A DNA stretch of 64,000 nt from contig NZ_CP040675.1 of NCBI RefSeq assembly GCF_005960665.1, positions 1 to 64,000 on the forward strand, written 5' to 3'. Made by a program: the position numbers and the translations under genes. The notes beneath the pieces were generated by a model. It searched no databases. It was given only the letters and a program-made list of their open reading frames with translations, and was not told the DNA's origin. Below are positions 43,946-52,662 of the stretch, piece by piece. The stretch is from Exiguobacterium mexicanum. GTDB taxonomy: Bacteria; Bacillota; Bacilli; Exiguobacteriales; Exiguobacteriaceae. How positions within the stretch are numbered: the first letter of the stretch is position 1; each line of letters opens with the position of its first letter.

Positions 43946-44287
43946 ATGACGATGTATCGCGATCGGGGCGAATTGAAATGGATCCCATTCCTCATGCCCG
44001 AGCACAAGGCGCTACTGACGAAATACTATAAAGAGATTCAAAAAATTGAGATGCCAGATATCGATGAACAGGTCCTATCGGTCTACGAGAATGTGCTGAA
44101 CGACGCGATCTTCAGCGGAGATTTGGTAGAGGTAAAATATGTGGAGAAGCGGGAGATGAAACGATTCAAGGGTTTTGTGCACCGGACGAACTATATGGAG
44201 CGGACCGTCGAGCTGGCCAATCAGCGGGACGGGATCATCCATGTGCCGTTCGAGGCAATCATTCACGTGGAACAATCAATGGACTAA
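43946..44287 (+). CDS. YolD-like family protein
   Basis: 113 residues from ATG 43946, eight bases after [27 protein letters not shown] and later [17 protein letters not shown] match the YolD-like family. YolD proteins are usually encoded beside a Y-family polymerase (UvrX/YqjW); none is present here, so the partner was lost or replaced. A LexA box upstream supports an SOS role. Confidence 0.85.
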   Translation: MTMYRDRGELKWIPFLMPEHKALLTKYYKEIQKIEMPDIDEQVLSVYENVLNDAIFSGDLVEVKYVEKREMKRFKGFVHRTNYMERTVELANQRDGIIHVPFEAIIHVEQSMD

Positions 44288-44352
44288 CGCCCTAGCGGTT
44301 GTTCGAAGTCTGCGTCACGAAACGAAGTTTCGCTCCTCGACTTTTCAAAAAA

Positions 44353-44374
44353 GGAAGAGTAATTATACTCTTCC
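44353..44374 (+). terminator. Terminator hairpin split by IS1182 insertion
   Basis: GGAAGAGT and ACTCTTCC form a stem directly downstream of the YolD-like gene, but instead of a T-run the IS left end begins at 44375. IS1182 elements often target hairpins, so this seems a terminator cut from its tail. Confidence 0.6.
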
Positions 44375-44500
44375 CAGACTGTAGACAAAACATTGTCTGC
44401 AGTCTTTTTTATTTGCCCGACCGGGCATCAATCCCTCTTTTCGTACCGTCGTCGCTTTTTTATAATGAGAGATATAGAAACAATTATGGAGGCGAATCGG

Positions 44501-45862
44501 ATGATCAGGAAATCAACAGAATCGGAAACCAATCGGACACAACTGGAGATGGTCACGCTCGACGAGCTTGTGCCAGCAGACCATCTGGTCCGAAAAATCG
44601 AGGCGGTGATCGACTTTGAGTTCATCTATCCGTTCGTGGAGAACTTATATTCTGAGGACCGTGGCCGGCCAAGCGTCGACCCTGTCGTTCTGATCAAGAT
44701 GGCCTTCCTTCAGTACCTGTTCGGTATCCGATCCATGCGACAGACAATTCGTGAGATCGAGACGAACGTCGCATACCGTTGGTTTCTCGGGTTCGGATTC
44801 ACGGACAAGGTGCCACATTTCTCGACGTTCGGGAAGAACTATGTGCGTCGGTTCCAGTACACGAGCTTATTCGATGACATCTTCTATCATATCCTTGAAC
44901 AGGCTGCGGACGCAGGGTTCATCGATCGCGCCGTCCTATTCGTAGACTCGACACACGTCAAAGCGAACGCAAACAAGCGGAAGCTCGTCAAGAAGACCGT
45001 CCGGCAAGAGGTGAAACACTATCAGGAACAACTCGATGCCGAGGTCGAGCGAGACCGCGAAGAAAGTGGAAAGAAGCCCTTAGGGCCAAAAAAGAATCAG
45101 GCGGAGGAGACGAAGGAAATCAAGGTCAGCACGACAGACCCTGAGAGTGGATATTACGTAAAAGGTGAGCGTGAGAAGCAGTTCGCTTACTCTGTCCATG
45201 CGGCGAGCGACGCCCATGGGTTCGTGCTCGGTGCTATCGTCACACCGGGTAACGTGCACGATAGTGTAGCGTTCCCCGATCTGCTCGACAAGGTCTCCGA
45301 CCGCCTGATTCAACCGTTCGCCGCCGACTCCGCCTATAAAAATCCGGCCATTGCCAAGCTGCTGATTGACCGTGGGATCCTGCCGGTCTTCCCATACACT
45401 CGCCCGAAGGGTAAGAAGGGCGCCTTCAAGACCAAGGATTTCATCTACGACGAGCACCGTGACGTCTACATCTGCCCAAACAACGAGTTATTAACGTACA
45501 GTACGACGATGCGCGAGGGGAAACGCAAGTACGTCTCGAATCCCGCGGTTTGTGTGAACTGCCCGCTGCTCGAGCAGTGCACGAAGAGCCAGAAGCACCA
45601 GCGGATAATCGAGCGACACCTCTGGCAACCCTATATGGACGAGGTCGAAGACCTCCGCCACACGGAATTGAACCGCAACATCTATGACCGTCGTAAACAG
45701 ACGGTCGAGCGCGTGTTCGCGGACGCAAAAGAGAAGCATGGCATGCGTTGGACCCGTTATCGGGGACTTGAAAAAGTTTCAATGCAGGCGATGCTTACTT
45801 TTGCTGCCCTCAATCTCAAGAAGATGGCGGGCTGGGCATGGAAGAACGCCCAGCCCGCCTGA
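44501..45862 (+). CDS. IS1182-family transposase
   Basis: 453 residues from ATG 44501, eight bases after GGAGG. N-terminal DUF772-type domain (DPVVLIKMAFLQYLFGIRSM) and a DDE core: VDSTHVKAN, FAADSAYKN and VERVFADAKEKHGMRW. Typical length for the family and no stops, so it may be active. The cysteine cluster CVNCPLLEQC lies at about 385. Confidence 0.95.
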   Translation: MIRKSTESETNRTQLEMVTLDELVPADHLVRKIEAVIDFEFIYPFVENLYSEDRGRPSVDPVVLIKMAFLQYLFGIRSMRQTIREIETNVAYRWFLGFGFTDKVPHFSTFGKNYVRRFQYTSLFDDIFYHILEQAADAGFIDRAVLFVDSTHVKANANKRKLVKKTVRQEVKHYQEQLDAEVERDREESGKKPLGPKKNQAEETKEIKVSTTDPESGYYVKGEREKQFAYSVHAASDAHGFVLGAIVTPGNVHDSVAFPDLLDKVSDRLIQPFAADSAYKNPAIAKLLIDRGILPVFPYTRPKGKKGAFKTKDFIYDEHRDVYICPNNELLTYSTTMREGKRKYVSNPAVCVNCPLLEQCTKSQKHQRIIERHLWQPYMDEVEDLRHTELNRNIYDRRKQTVERVFADAKEKHGMRWTRYRGLEKVSMQAMLTFAALNLKKMAGWAWKNAQPA

Positions 45863-45900
45863 AAAGGGGCGCGGGCAGAGCGCCTAAAGGCCCGAAAACG

Positions 45901-45939
45901 ACAAAGTCACGTTTCAGTTCGCCTGAAACGTGACTTTGT
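45901..45939. terminator. Long hairpin at IS1182 right end
   Basis: ACAAAGTCACGTTTCAG and CTGAAACGTGACTTTGT form a perfect 17-bp stem around TTCGC and overlap the right inverted repeat. It can stop transcription across the IS boundary. Confidence 0.75.
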
Positions 45940-45949
45940 CTACAATCTG

Positions 45950-45987
45950 AGCGGATTTCATTTTACTGAAATCCGCTTTATTTTATT
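45950..45987 (+). terminator. Terminator hairpin at IS1182 right border
   Basis: AGCGGATTTC (45950-45959) and GAAATCCGCT (45968-45977) form a perfect stem followed by TTATTTTATT. It may end hxlR on the minus strand or be half of the original insertion target. Confidence 0.75.
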
Positions 45988-46012
45988 CAGCTATTTTTAA
46001 ATACCTACTAAC

Positions 46013-46366
46013 TTAGTTGTTTTCTATTTGCTGATCCAAGTTTTGCTCGATGTATTCTTTGCCCCATTCGTACATGGAATCAAGAATTGGAATAAGGCTT
46101 CTTCCTTGTTCGGTAAGTGAGTACTCCACTTTCGGCGGAACCACAGGGTATACTTCCCGGTGGACAATCAAATGATCTTCAAGTTCACGCAATTGATTCA
46201 CGAGCATCCGTTGCGTGATGCCTGGCATAAGACTTTTTAATTCCCCAAAACGTTTAGTTCCTTCTTTTCCTAAATGCCATAGCACTAGCATTTTCCACTT
46301 TCCTCCGATGATGGAAAGTGTCAGCTCTTTTTCACAATTAAAAACTTTCTCTCCTAAATTAGGCAT
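46013..46366 (-). CDS. hxlR: HxlR-family transcriptional regulator
   Basis: 117-residue winged-helix regulator of the HxlR type: [40 protein letters not shown], then [17 protein letters not shown]. In Bacillus subtilis HxlR activates hxlAB in response to formaldehyde, and here hxlA and hxlB lie 3 kb away. GGAAGG precedes ATG 46366. The region upstream contains the same element found before hxlA and zwf, suggesting autoregulation or activation of the neighbouring broken oxidoreductase gene. Confidence 0.92.
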   Translation of the reverse strand: MPNLGEKVFNCEKELTLSIIGGKWKMLVLWHLGKEGTKRFGELKSLMPGITQRMLVNQLRELEDHLIVHREVYPVVPPKVEYSLTEQGRSLIPILDSMYEWGKEYIEQNLDQQIENN

Positions 46367-46399
46367 CTATTTTCTTTCCTTCCTTGTTATATTTCTATC

Positions 46400-46441
46400 G
46401 TATACTTTTCGATACTATGTGATAAAAAAGTCAGTACTATA
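46400..46441 (+). promoter_or_regulatory. HxlR-type operator, copy 1
   Basis: GTATACTTTTCGATACTATG followed by TGATAAAAAAGTCAGTACTA aligns with the elements before hxlA and zwf (shared pattern GTATACTTTT, TATGTG, AAAGT, GTACT at the same spacing). It lies between hxlR and the Gfo/Idh/MocA pseudogene. Confidence 0.7.
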
Positions 46442-46560
46442 ATTAATGTAACTTACTAATTGTACTAGATATAGAATGGTTAGTAAATTTTTTTAGCATT
46501 GGAATAATGTCTTTGCAATTGTGGGCGATAATGCAATAAAAACAGAAAAGAGGATAAAAA

Positions 46561-47547
46561 ATGATACGAATCGGCATAGTGGGTACTAATTGGATTACAG
46601 AAAGATTGCTTGAAGCGGCAAAAGAGATTGAGAATTTTAAATTAGCAGCCGTTTATTCCCGAACGTTGGAAAGAGCAGAGGAATTTGCCAGTCAATAAGG
46701 AATAACTAAAATTTTTACTGACTTGGAAGAAATGGCAGTCAGCGATGAAATCGATGCGGTTTATATTGCCACACCCAACTCATTCCATGCTGACCAAGTC
46801 GTCTTGTTTTTTAAAAACTCCAAACATGTATTATGTGAAAAACCGATGGCTGCCAATGCAGCAGAAGCAGCGAAAATGATTCAAGAAGCGAAAGATCATA
46901 ATGTGCTGCTTATGGAAGCGATGAAATCTACGTTGCTTCCAAACTTTAAGGCCATTCAAAATAATCTGCACAAAATCGGCCCTATCCGCAGATACTTTGC
47001 TAGCTATTGCCAGTACTCATCGCGTTATGATGCATACAAAAAAGGAACAGTATTAAATGTATTTAATCCAAATTTTGCGAACGGTTCATTGATGGATCTG
47101 GGCACCTACTGTTTATACCCGCTCATTTTACTGTTCGGCGAACCAAAAGAAATAAAGGCCACAGGTCTTATCCTGGATTGCGGTATAGATGGCGAAGGAA
47201 GTGTCCTATTGAAATATGATGACAAAGATGCGGTTATCATTTATTCAAAAATCACAAATTCCACTTTACCAAGCGAAATCCAAGGGGAAAAAGGAATTAT
47301 GGTGATTGATAAAATACATTCAGCCGAAAAAGTGGACATTCATTACAACGATGGCACTGTTGAATCAGTGACAGTAGGACAACCTCAGCCCGCTATGTAT
47401 TATGAAGTGAAAGAGTTTATCGATTTAATCAGCCAAAAGAAAACGGAGTCACTTGTTAATTCGTTTGAAAACTCCTATACCACCATGTGCGTAATGGATA
47501 AAGTCCGCCAAGAAATCGGCCTGTCCTATCCAAGTGATTCCAAGTAA
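46561..47547 (+). pseudogene. Gfo/Idh/MocA-family oxidoreductase with internal stop
   Basis: The frame begins MIRIGIVGTNWITERLLEAA (NAD-binding), runs to FASQ, meets TAA at 46696-46698 and continues in the same frame with GITKIFTDLEEMAVSDEIDA and then the complete catalytic domain (SKHVLCEKPMA, LMDLGTYCLYPL) to 47547. The homologous residue at the stop is usually Lys or Arg before Tyr/Gly, so this is a nonsense mutation. A later ATG at 46723 could yield 274 residues lacking the cofactor-binding start. Probably non-functional. The family oxidises sugars or related compounds. Confidence 0.85.
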
Positions 47548-47562
47548 ACGGTCTTCAATTGA

Positions 47563-48414
47563 TCAGGCCGTCGGAAGCGAATCAGAATTTTTTTCTTCTA
47601 TATAATTGGAAGTATTCACTGGCTCTAAAATAAACTTTTCTAATACGTGAAGCACCCCTTCTTCATTGTTCGTAAAGGTCGTATAATCAGCCATAGCTTT
47701 CACTTCCTTTACGGCATTTCCCATTGCTATACCGAGACCGGCTGTCTCAATAAGTTCGATGTCATTATAGTTGTCACCAATACCGATTATTTCTGAACGG
47801 TCTATACCAAGTTTTTTCGCTAAGCATAATAGGGCACTACCTTTGTTTGCCTCGGGATGGGTGATTTCAAGGTAGTGTTTTTTTGATTTTGCGATGTGAG
47901 CATACTTGCCGAATAAGGTTTGCAATTCATTTTGTAAGTAATCGAGGACGATTGGTTCTTCGATAAAAAGTAGTTTTGTCACGCCTTTTTGGGCAAGCTT
48001 GATGAGATTGGGCTCTATCCGATAGGGCACTTTAACTGCTTCAGAATAAGCAATCAGCTTGTCATTTTCTACGGCACTGTAGAGAATATCATCTTGGTAT
48101 ATTTGTAGATGTAATTTTTTCTCACGAGAAATTTCGATTAACTTTTGTGCAATATCGGGAGGAACAGTGCGCTCATATATTACTTCTTTTTCATTAACAT
48201 CCTTGATCAATGCACCTTGATAAGTGATGAGCGGTACATTTATACCCAACTGCAGGGCAATGAGTTTCGCAGAGGAAAACATGCGGCCCGTAGCAATCGT
48301 AACAATTGTCCCCGCTTCCACCGCTTTTTTAATAGCGGTTACTGTATTTGGTGAAATCATTAAATCGTCTGTGAGCAATGTCCCATCGAGATCGATCGCG
48401 ACCAATTTATACAT
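47563..48414 (-). CDS. Cof-type HAD phosphatase
   Basis: 283 residues with the HAD motifs DLDGTLLTDD (8-17), TIATGR, and GIGDNYNDIELIETAGLGIA. The Cof (type IIB) cap domain lies between them. Such enzymes dephosphorylate sugar phosphates and flavin or cofactor phosphates. It is convergent with the broken oxidoreductase gene and lies 60 bases after the cyclase-family gene, so the two may share a transcript. A link with sugar phosphates of the RuMP cycle is possible. Confidence 0.92.
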   Translation of the reverse strand: MYKLVAIDLDGTLLTDDLMISPNTVTAIKKAVEAGTIVTIATGRMFSSAKLIALQLGINVPLITYQGALIKDVNEKEVIYERTVPPDIAQKLIEISREKKLHLQIYQDDILYSAVENDKLIAYSEAVKVPYRIEPNLIKLAQKGVTKLLFIEEPIVLDYLQNELQTLFGKYAHIAKSKKHYLEITHPEANKGSALLCLAKKLGIDRSEIIGIGDNYNDIELIETAGLGIAMGNAVKEVKAMADYTTFTNNEEGVLHVLEKFILEPVNTSNYIEEKNSDSLPTA

Positions 48415-48474
48415 AGGCTCTCTCCTTACAATTATGTTTTATCTTTCATGGAAAAATGATTGAAACAGAAAAAT

Positions 48475-49092
48475 TCAACTTAATCCTTCAAACAACAATA
48501 CTCGCGCAGGTGAAGCCTCCGTACCTACTAATTTCAAAGGCGCGGCAACCATAAAGTATTGTCCTTGCTCCACTTCCTTCAATCTCAGGCCCTCTATGAT
48601 GATGATGTCATTTGCAAATAAGGTTTTATGCGTCGGATGCCCTTCTTGGCTTCTTTCAATTCCAAGCGCATCTATTCCAACCCCGCGAATCCCTAACTCA
48701 GCAAGATAGCTTGCTCCATCTTTTGCCAGATAGACAAAATCAAAATTAAACTTTTCCTCAAACGAGTTTTTCGTTTTTAATAAAATAAAATCTCCTTTTT
48801 GAAGCTTGAATCCTTCTAAGTCCGTTTTTGAAATTCCGTTCTTTACTGCCGTCAAATCGAGAACTTGACAAGGCCCTACAAGACTGTCCAGCGAAAGCGA
48901 TTCGAATGTCTCTCCATCCACATTCATATGAAGCGGCGCATCGATATGCGTTCCGGTGTGCACATCCAGATCCAGCCGCGTTTCCGTAACATAGCCGTTT
49001 GTCTGCTGATTGATTTTTGGCTGTTTTTCCGGTTTGTCCTTGTAAACGGTCATGCCTTCATAGATCGCCCCTGTTACATCATACATTTTCAT
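48475..49092 (-). CDS. Cyclase-family (kynurenine formamidase-like) hydrolase
   Basis: 205 residues from ATG 49092, nine bases after GGAGGG; a longer reading frame upstream lacks a ribosome site. HTGTHIDAP at about 45-53 is the metal-binding HxGxHxDxP motif of the family, which includes arylformamidases and cyclases. GVGIDALGIE and HKTLFANDIIIIEGL are also typical. Substrate unknown; amide or lactone hydrolysis is typical, so a lactonase-like role beside the pentose phosphate genes is conceivable but unsupported. Confidence 0.88.
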   Translation of the reverse strand: MKMYDVTGAIYEGMTVYKDKPEKQPKINQQTNGYVTETRLDLDVHTGTHIDAPLHMNVDGETFESLSLDSLVGPCQVLDLTAVKNGISKTDLEGFKLQKGDFILLKTKNSFEEKFNFDFVYLAKDGASYLAELGIRGVGIDALGIERSQEGHPTHKTLFANDIIIIEGLRLKEVEQGQYFMVAAPLKLVGTEASPARVLLFEGLS

Positions 49093-49215
49093 GTAATCCA
49101 ACCCTCCATTAGTAATATTGTCTTCAATGATACCTTCACCTTCGCATGCCATTTATACAGTTGTCCAATGAAAATACTTTGGTGCAAAAAAGTTCAAGCT
49201 TGATAAACAATTAGA

Positions 49216-49255
49216 AATAAGCTTGAGCTTAAAAAATCTTAAACTCAAGCTTATT
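49216..49255 (-). terminator. Terminator after hxlA-hxlB
   Basis: AATAAGCTTGAG (49216-49227) and CTCAAGCTTATT (49244-49255) form a perfect 12-bp stem, with more pairing inside, followed on the minus strand by TTTCT. It separates hxlAB from the cyclase-family gene. Confidence 0.8.
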
Positions 49256-49262
49256 CGTTGTT

Positions 49263-49817
49263 CTATTCTAAATTCGCATGTCTGCCATACATGACATCGG
49301 ATTTGAGTCCCTTTTTATCCATGAATCTCAAAATCACCGCGTCATAAAACACAAGAAGCGACTGTTCAAACAATGATCCCATCGGTTGAATCGATTTGCC
49401 ACTAGTGCCCTCCCCTTTTGCTTGTGCCGGTATTTCAATTCGAATATCCGCCAGTTTGCCTATTGTAGACTCAGGGTTTGTAGTAACAGCCACTATGGTT
49501 GCACCGATGCTTTTGGCTTTCTTCGTCATGGCTGCGAGGCTTTGGGTCTCCCCGGAACCAGAACCGACAATGAAAATATCATCGACTTCCAGGTTCGGTG
49601 TCACCGTTTCTCCAACCACATACGCATCCAGGCCTACGTGCATCATACGCATCACAAATGCCTTAGCCATAAAGCCGGATCGGCCCCCGCCTGCCACAAA
49701 TATTTTCTTTGCACGCAGGATGCCGTCCACTGCCTTTTCGGCTTCCTCATCATCAATGAGAGCAGTGGTCCGCTTCAATTCAGCCAGTATTTCGTCTGTA
49801 TAGCCCGCCGTGTTCAT
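49263..49817 (-). CDS. hxlB: 6-phospho-3-hexuloisomerase (PHI)
   Basis: 184-residue SIS-domain isomerase that turns hexulose 6-phosphate into fructose 6-phosphate. GGGRSGFMAKAFVMRMMHVG and VGSGSGETQSL are the sugar-phosphate-binding loops; the end (MGSLFEQSLLVFYDAVILRF) matches HxlB closely. Start ATG 49817 was chosen by comparison with HxlB; GTG 49832 overlaps the hxlA stop. It directly follows hxlA and would be translationally linked to it. Confidence 0.95.
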   Translation of the reverse strand: MNTAGYTDEILAELKRTTALIDDEEAEKAVDGILRAKKIFVAGGGRSGFMAKAFVMRMMHVGLDAYVVGETVTPNLEVDDIFIVGSGSGETQSLAAMTKKAKSIGATIVAVTTNPESTIGKLADIRIEIPAQAKGEGTSGKSIQPMGSLFEQSLLVFYDAVILRFMDKKGLKSDVMYGRHANLE

Positions 49818-49818
49818 A

Positions 49819-50460
49819 TTACGCCGTGACACTTTCTTTCATCATCTTTTGAATTTTTTCCGCTTCCGCGCCCTTGTTCTCTTTGCTTGTAATTCCACCG
49901 CCGACAATGATTAAATCCGGTTGTGCTTTAATGACTTCCGGCAATGTCTCCAGTTTGATGCCGCCTGCAATAGCAGTTTTGGCATTTTTTACGACGCTTT
50001 TGATTGTACGAAGATCTTCGAACGAATCTTTCCCTTCCGCTTGCAGATCGTAGCCTGTGTGGACACAGATATAATCCGCGCCAAGTTCATCAAGCTCTGC
50101 GGCCCGTGTTTTGATATCTTTTACGGCGATCATATCCACCAGGATTTTCTTACCTTGTTTTTTCGCTTCTTCAACTGCGCCCTTGATGGATGAGTCTTCT
50201 GCCTGAGCAAGAATCGTAACAATATCTGCTCCTGCAGCAGCAGCATTTGATACTTCATAAGCTGCAGCGTCCATAATTTTCACATCTGCAAGAACTTCCA
50301 GGTTAGGGAAAGCTGCTTTTATTTCTGCGACAGCTTTAAGACCTTCTTTATTGATGACTGGCGTCCCGATTTCAACGATGTCGATAAACGCCTCTACTTC
50401 TTTAACCACTTCGATTGCTTGTGGAATGTTTACTAAGTCTAAAGCTAATTGTAATTTCAT
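49819..50460 (-). CDS. hxlA: 3-hexulose-6-phosphate synthase (HPS)
   Basis: 213-residue TIM-barrel enzyme of the OMP decarboxylase superfamily that condenses formaldehyde with ribulose 5-phosphate. LQLALDLV at the start and the LADVKIMDAA motif (Asp59, Lys61, Asp64) are diagnostic, as is VDMIAVKD. AAGGAG precedes ATG 50460. First gene of hxlAB, with an HxlR-type element and a spaced promoter upstream. Confidence 0.96.
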   Translation of the reverse strand: MKLQLALDLVNIPQAIEVVKEVEAFIDIVEIGTPVINKEGLKAVAEIKAAFPNLEVLADVKIMDAAAYEVSNAAAAGADIVTILAQAEDSSIKGAVEEAKKQGKKILVDMIAVKDIKTRAAELDELGADYICVHTGYDLQAEGKDSFEDLRTIKSVVKNAKTAIAGGIKLETLPEVIKAQPDLIIVGGGITSKENKGAEAEKIQKMMKESVTA

Positions 50461-50499
50461 GTGTCATTCTCCTTGTTGTCGTATTTTTGATTCTGACTT

Positions 50500-50569
50500 A
50501 GTGTAAAACCTACAAGCATTGTTGTGAAGTACGCACTTTAATTTCACATACTGACAAAAAGTATACTGT
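50500..50569 (-). promoter_or_regulatory. hxlA promoter with HxlR-type operator, copy 2
   Basis: On the minus strand, the element ACAGTATACTTTTTGTCAGT (from 50569) continues through AAAGTGCGTACTT and leads into -35 TTCACA (50528-50523), a 17-base spacer and -10 TACACT (50505-50500). An operator placed immediately upstream of the -35 fits activation by HxlR. Confidence 0.75.
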
Positions 50570-50937
50570 CGGCGGCTATCACAATGGTAATCTGTTTAAT
50601 TTCATATATATGCATTTATTTCTTAATGTATCTGATTAACTTTATAGTTTTATTAAGACCGCTTTAAGATAATCCAATTACTTTTTCCTTTTCACTAAAC
50701 ACTCAACACGACTTATCCAGTTTGAAAATCAATTACTTGTTTCTTATCCGAATGAGCTATTGTAACTTTTTTGCAATGAATTACTTTCGATAATGGGATT
50801 TAACCTTTGTTATTTCTCCCTCAAAAAATCCTAAATTCCTTAACTTCTAAAAAATATTTCATGATAGAGATATTTTGTATATCAGATAAGTTTTTAAGAA
50901 CCGGATCCCTGGTGAATTTCCTCCTCTTTCCCTTGCT

Positions 50938-51007
50938 ACAGTATACTTTTTGTAAGTATATGTTTATAAAGTGCGTACTTACATAAAAAACTTTGAGTCA
51001 TTATACT
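50938..51007 (+). promoter_or_regulatory. zwf promoter with HxlR-type operator, copy 3
   Basis: ACAGTATACTTTTTGTAAGT (from 50938) continues through AAAGTGCGTACTT and into -35 TTACAT (50979-50984), a 17-base spacer and -10 TATACT (51002-51007). Architecture and sequence are nearly the same as at hxlA, so the two divergent operons should respond together. Confidence 0.78.
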
Positions 51008-51072
51008 AAAACCTGTTGCGATTATCAGTCATGCCAGAGACACATGATTTTAAGAGTAGGAGGTTTTAACAT

Positions 51073-52590
51073 ATGCACACCGAGAATCTGCTTGAAGAAT
51101 TTAATTTTCAAAATGATTTATTTGAATTTAAACAAGAACGGCCCCTGCAAAACATGACATTTGTCTTGTTCGGAGCAACAGGAGATTTAGCACAACGCAA
51201 GTTATTTCCTGCTCTGTACAATCTATACCTGGACGGGAAGTTACCCGAAACCATCTCGATCGTTGGTTTGGGGAGAAACTATTGTTCAGATGAAATATTT
51301 CAGTCTAAAGTGGAAAAAGCACTTTACGCATATTCCAGAAGGTCCATTCACGCTTCATCTTTGCCAGCTTTTTTAGAGAAATTTCGGTATTGCAGCTTTG
51401 ATGCGACAGAAAAAGAGTCTTACTACAAACTGCGCGAACTTATTGAAAACAGGGAAAACGAGTTGGGTATTCCTCAAAATCGGCTGTTTTACTTGTCTGT
51501 GGCCCCCAGCTTAATTGATATTATCACGTCCCACCTTAGTAAAAGCGGAATCAGTCAAAACAACGGGTGGAAACGCCTCATTGTTGAAAAACCGTTTGGA
51601 AACAGCCTAAAAACAGCCAGAAAATTAAATGAGAATTTGAGCAACGTGTTCCGTGAAGAGGAGATCTACCGAATTGATCACTACCTAGGGAAACCTATGG
51701 TACAAAAACTAAGAACCTTGATCTTGGCGAATCCGATCTTGGAATCTTTGTTGAATCATAAACAAATTTCAAATGTCCAAATTACAGCAAGTGAGACTGT
51801 AGGTGTAGAAAACCGGGCTGATTATTATGATAAGGCAGGAGCCATCCGGGATATGGTTCAAAACCACCTTCTTCAGTTGGTCACAATGACAGCTGTCTAT
51901 CTTTCGGATAACTTCATGGAAAATAAGGGCCGGGTGAAAAAGACAGACATTATTGCCTCTCTCCAACCCATCCGGAAAGAAAAAGCATACCAAAGCGTTG
52001 TCCGCGGCCAGTATGGTCCGGGAGAGGTTCAGGGCAACCCCGTCATTGGCTACAAAGAGGAGCCGGGGGTTAATGATTCCTCAACGAATGATACTTTTTT
52101 TGCGGCACGCCTATCTATCAACCATCCATCCTGGCAGGGGATTCCCTTTTATATACGAACAGGCAAACGGATGAAACTGAAGTCGACACAGATTGTCATT
52201 GAATTTGAAAACAAGGTGATGGATTTAAATACACAGTTAGGAAGCTCTCCAAATTTAATGATTCTTGAAATTAGTCCAAATGAAAGCATTTCGTTGCGCG
52301 TAAATTTAAAAGATCCATCCAGCACTCGATACAAACCTGTTTGGATTGATTTCTCAACCAGCTCAGAAAATCAGCCGGAAGCATATGAACTTCTGCTCTA
52401 TGATGCACTGCGCGGCGATTCAACGTTCTTTGCCGATTGGAGAGAAGTGGAACTATCATGGAAGTGGATTCAACCACTATTAGAAGCTTACCAAGAGGAG
52501 TTATTGCCTTTATATTCTTATCCAGCCGGTTCAACAGGTCCAGAAATGGCAAATGAGTTATTGCTGACGGATCAATCGAAGTGGTGGTAA
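51073..52590 (+). CDS. zwf: Glucose-6-phosphate 1-dehydrogenase
   Basis: 505 residues. Cofactor site GATGDLAQRKLFPALYNLY (about 34-52), active-site RIDHYLGK (about 199-206) and EKPFG. It oxidises glucose 6-phosphate to the lactone with NADP+. GTAGGAGG precedes ATG 51073. First gene of zwf-pgi-gnd, a set that together with hxlAB regenerates ribulose 5-phosphate while releasing formaldehyde carbon as CO2. Confidence 0.96.
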   Translation: MHTENLLEEFNFQNDLFEFKQERPLQNMTFVLFGATGDLAQRKLFPALYNLYLDGKLPETISIVGLGRNYCSDEIFQSKVEKALYAYSRRSIHASSLPAFLEKFRYCSFDATEKESYYKLRELIENRENELGIPQNRLFYLSVAPSLIDIITSHLSKSGISQNNGWKRLIVEKPFGNSLKTARKLNENLSNVFREEEIYRIDHYLGKPMVQKLRTLILANPILESLLNHKQISNVQITASETVGVENRADYYDKAGAIRDMVQNHLLQLVTMTAVYLSDNFMENKGRVKKTDIIASLQPIRKEKAYQSVVRGQYGPGEVQGNPVIGYKEEPGVNDSSTNDTFFAARLSINHPSWQGIPFYIRTGKRMKLKSTQIVIEFENKVMDLNTQLGSSPNLMILEISPNESISLRVNLKDPSSTRYKPVWIDFSTSSENQPEAYELLLYDALRGDSTFFADWREVELSWKWIQPLLEAYQEELLPLYSYPAGSTGPEMANELLLTDQSKWW

Positions 52591-52642
52591 AAAATAGTTC
52601 ATTCAAAAGGAGAGAGATTACATGACCGTTTCATTTGATTTC

Positions 52643-52662
52643 ACCAATGTATACCAATGTAT
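52643..52662 (+). repeat. 10-base tandem duplication at pgi start
   Basis: ACCAATGTAT occurs twice in direct tandem. The standard start ATG 52622 (with AAAGGAGAG upstream) reads MTVSFDFTN and then stops at 52679 because of the extra ten bases. Removing one copy restores [20 protein letters not shown] in frame with pgi. Confidence 0.9.

Larger units (their letters stand above)
44375..45949 (+). mobile_element. IS1182-family insertion sequence
   Basis: About 1575 bases bounded by inverted repeats CAGACTGTAGACAAAACA (left) and, inverted, CAGATTGTAGACAAAGTC (right). It carries one intact transposase gene. Both borders abut hairpins (44353-44374 and 45950-45977). Left-end bases around 44376-44408 also form a stem with a T-run that can shield the transposase from outside transcription. 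Confidence 0.88.

Noticed and set aside
44388-44412. Free-standing terminator before the IS1182 transposase
   Set aside because: The stem belongs to the IS left end, so it is treated as part of the mobile element.
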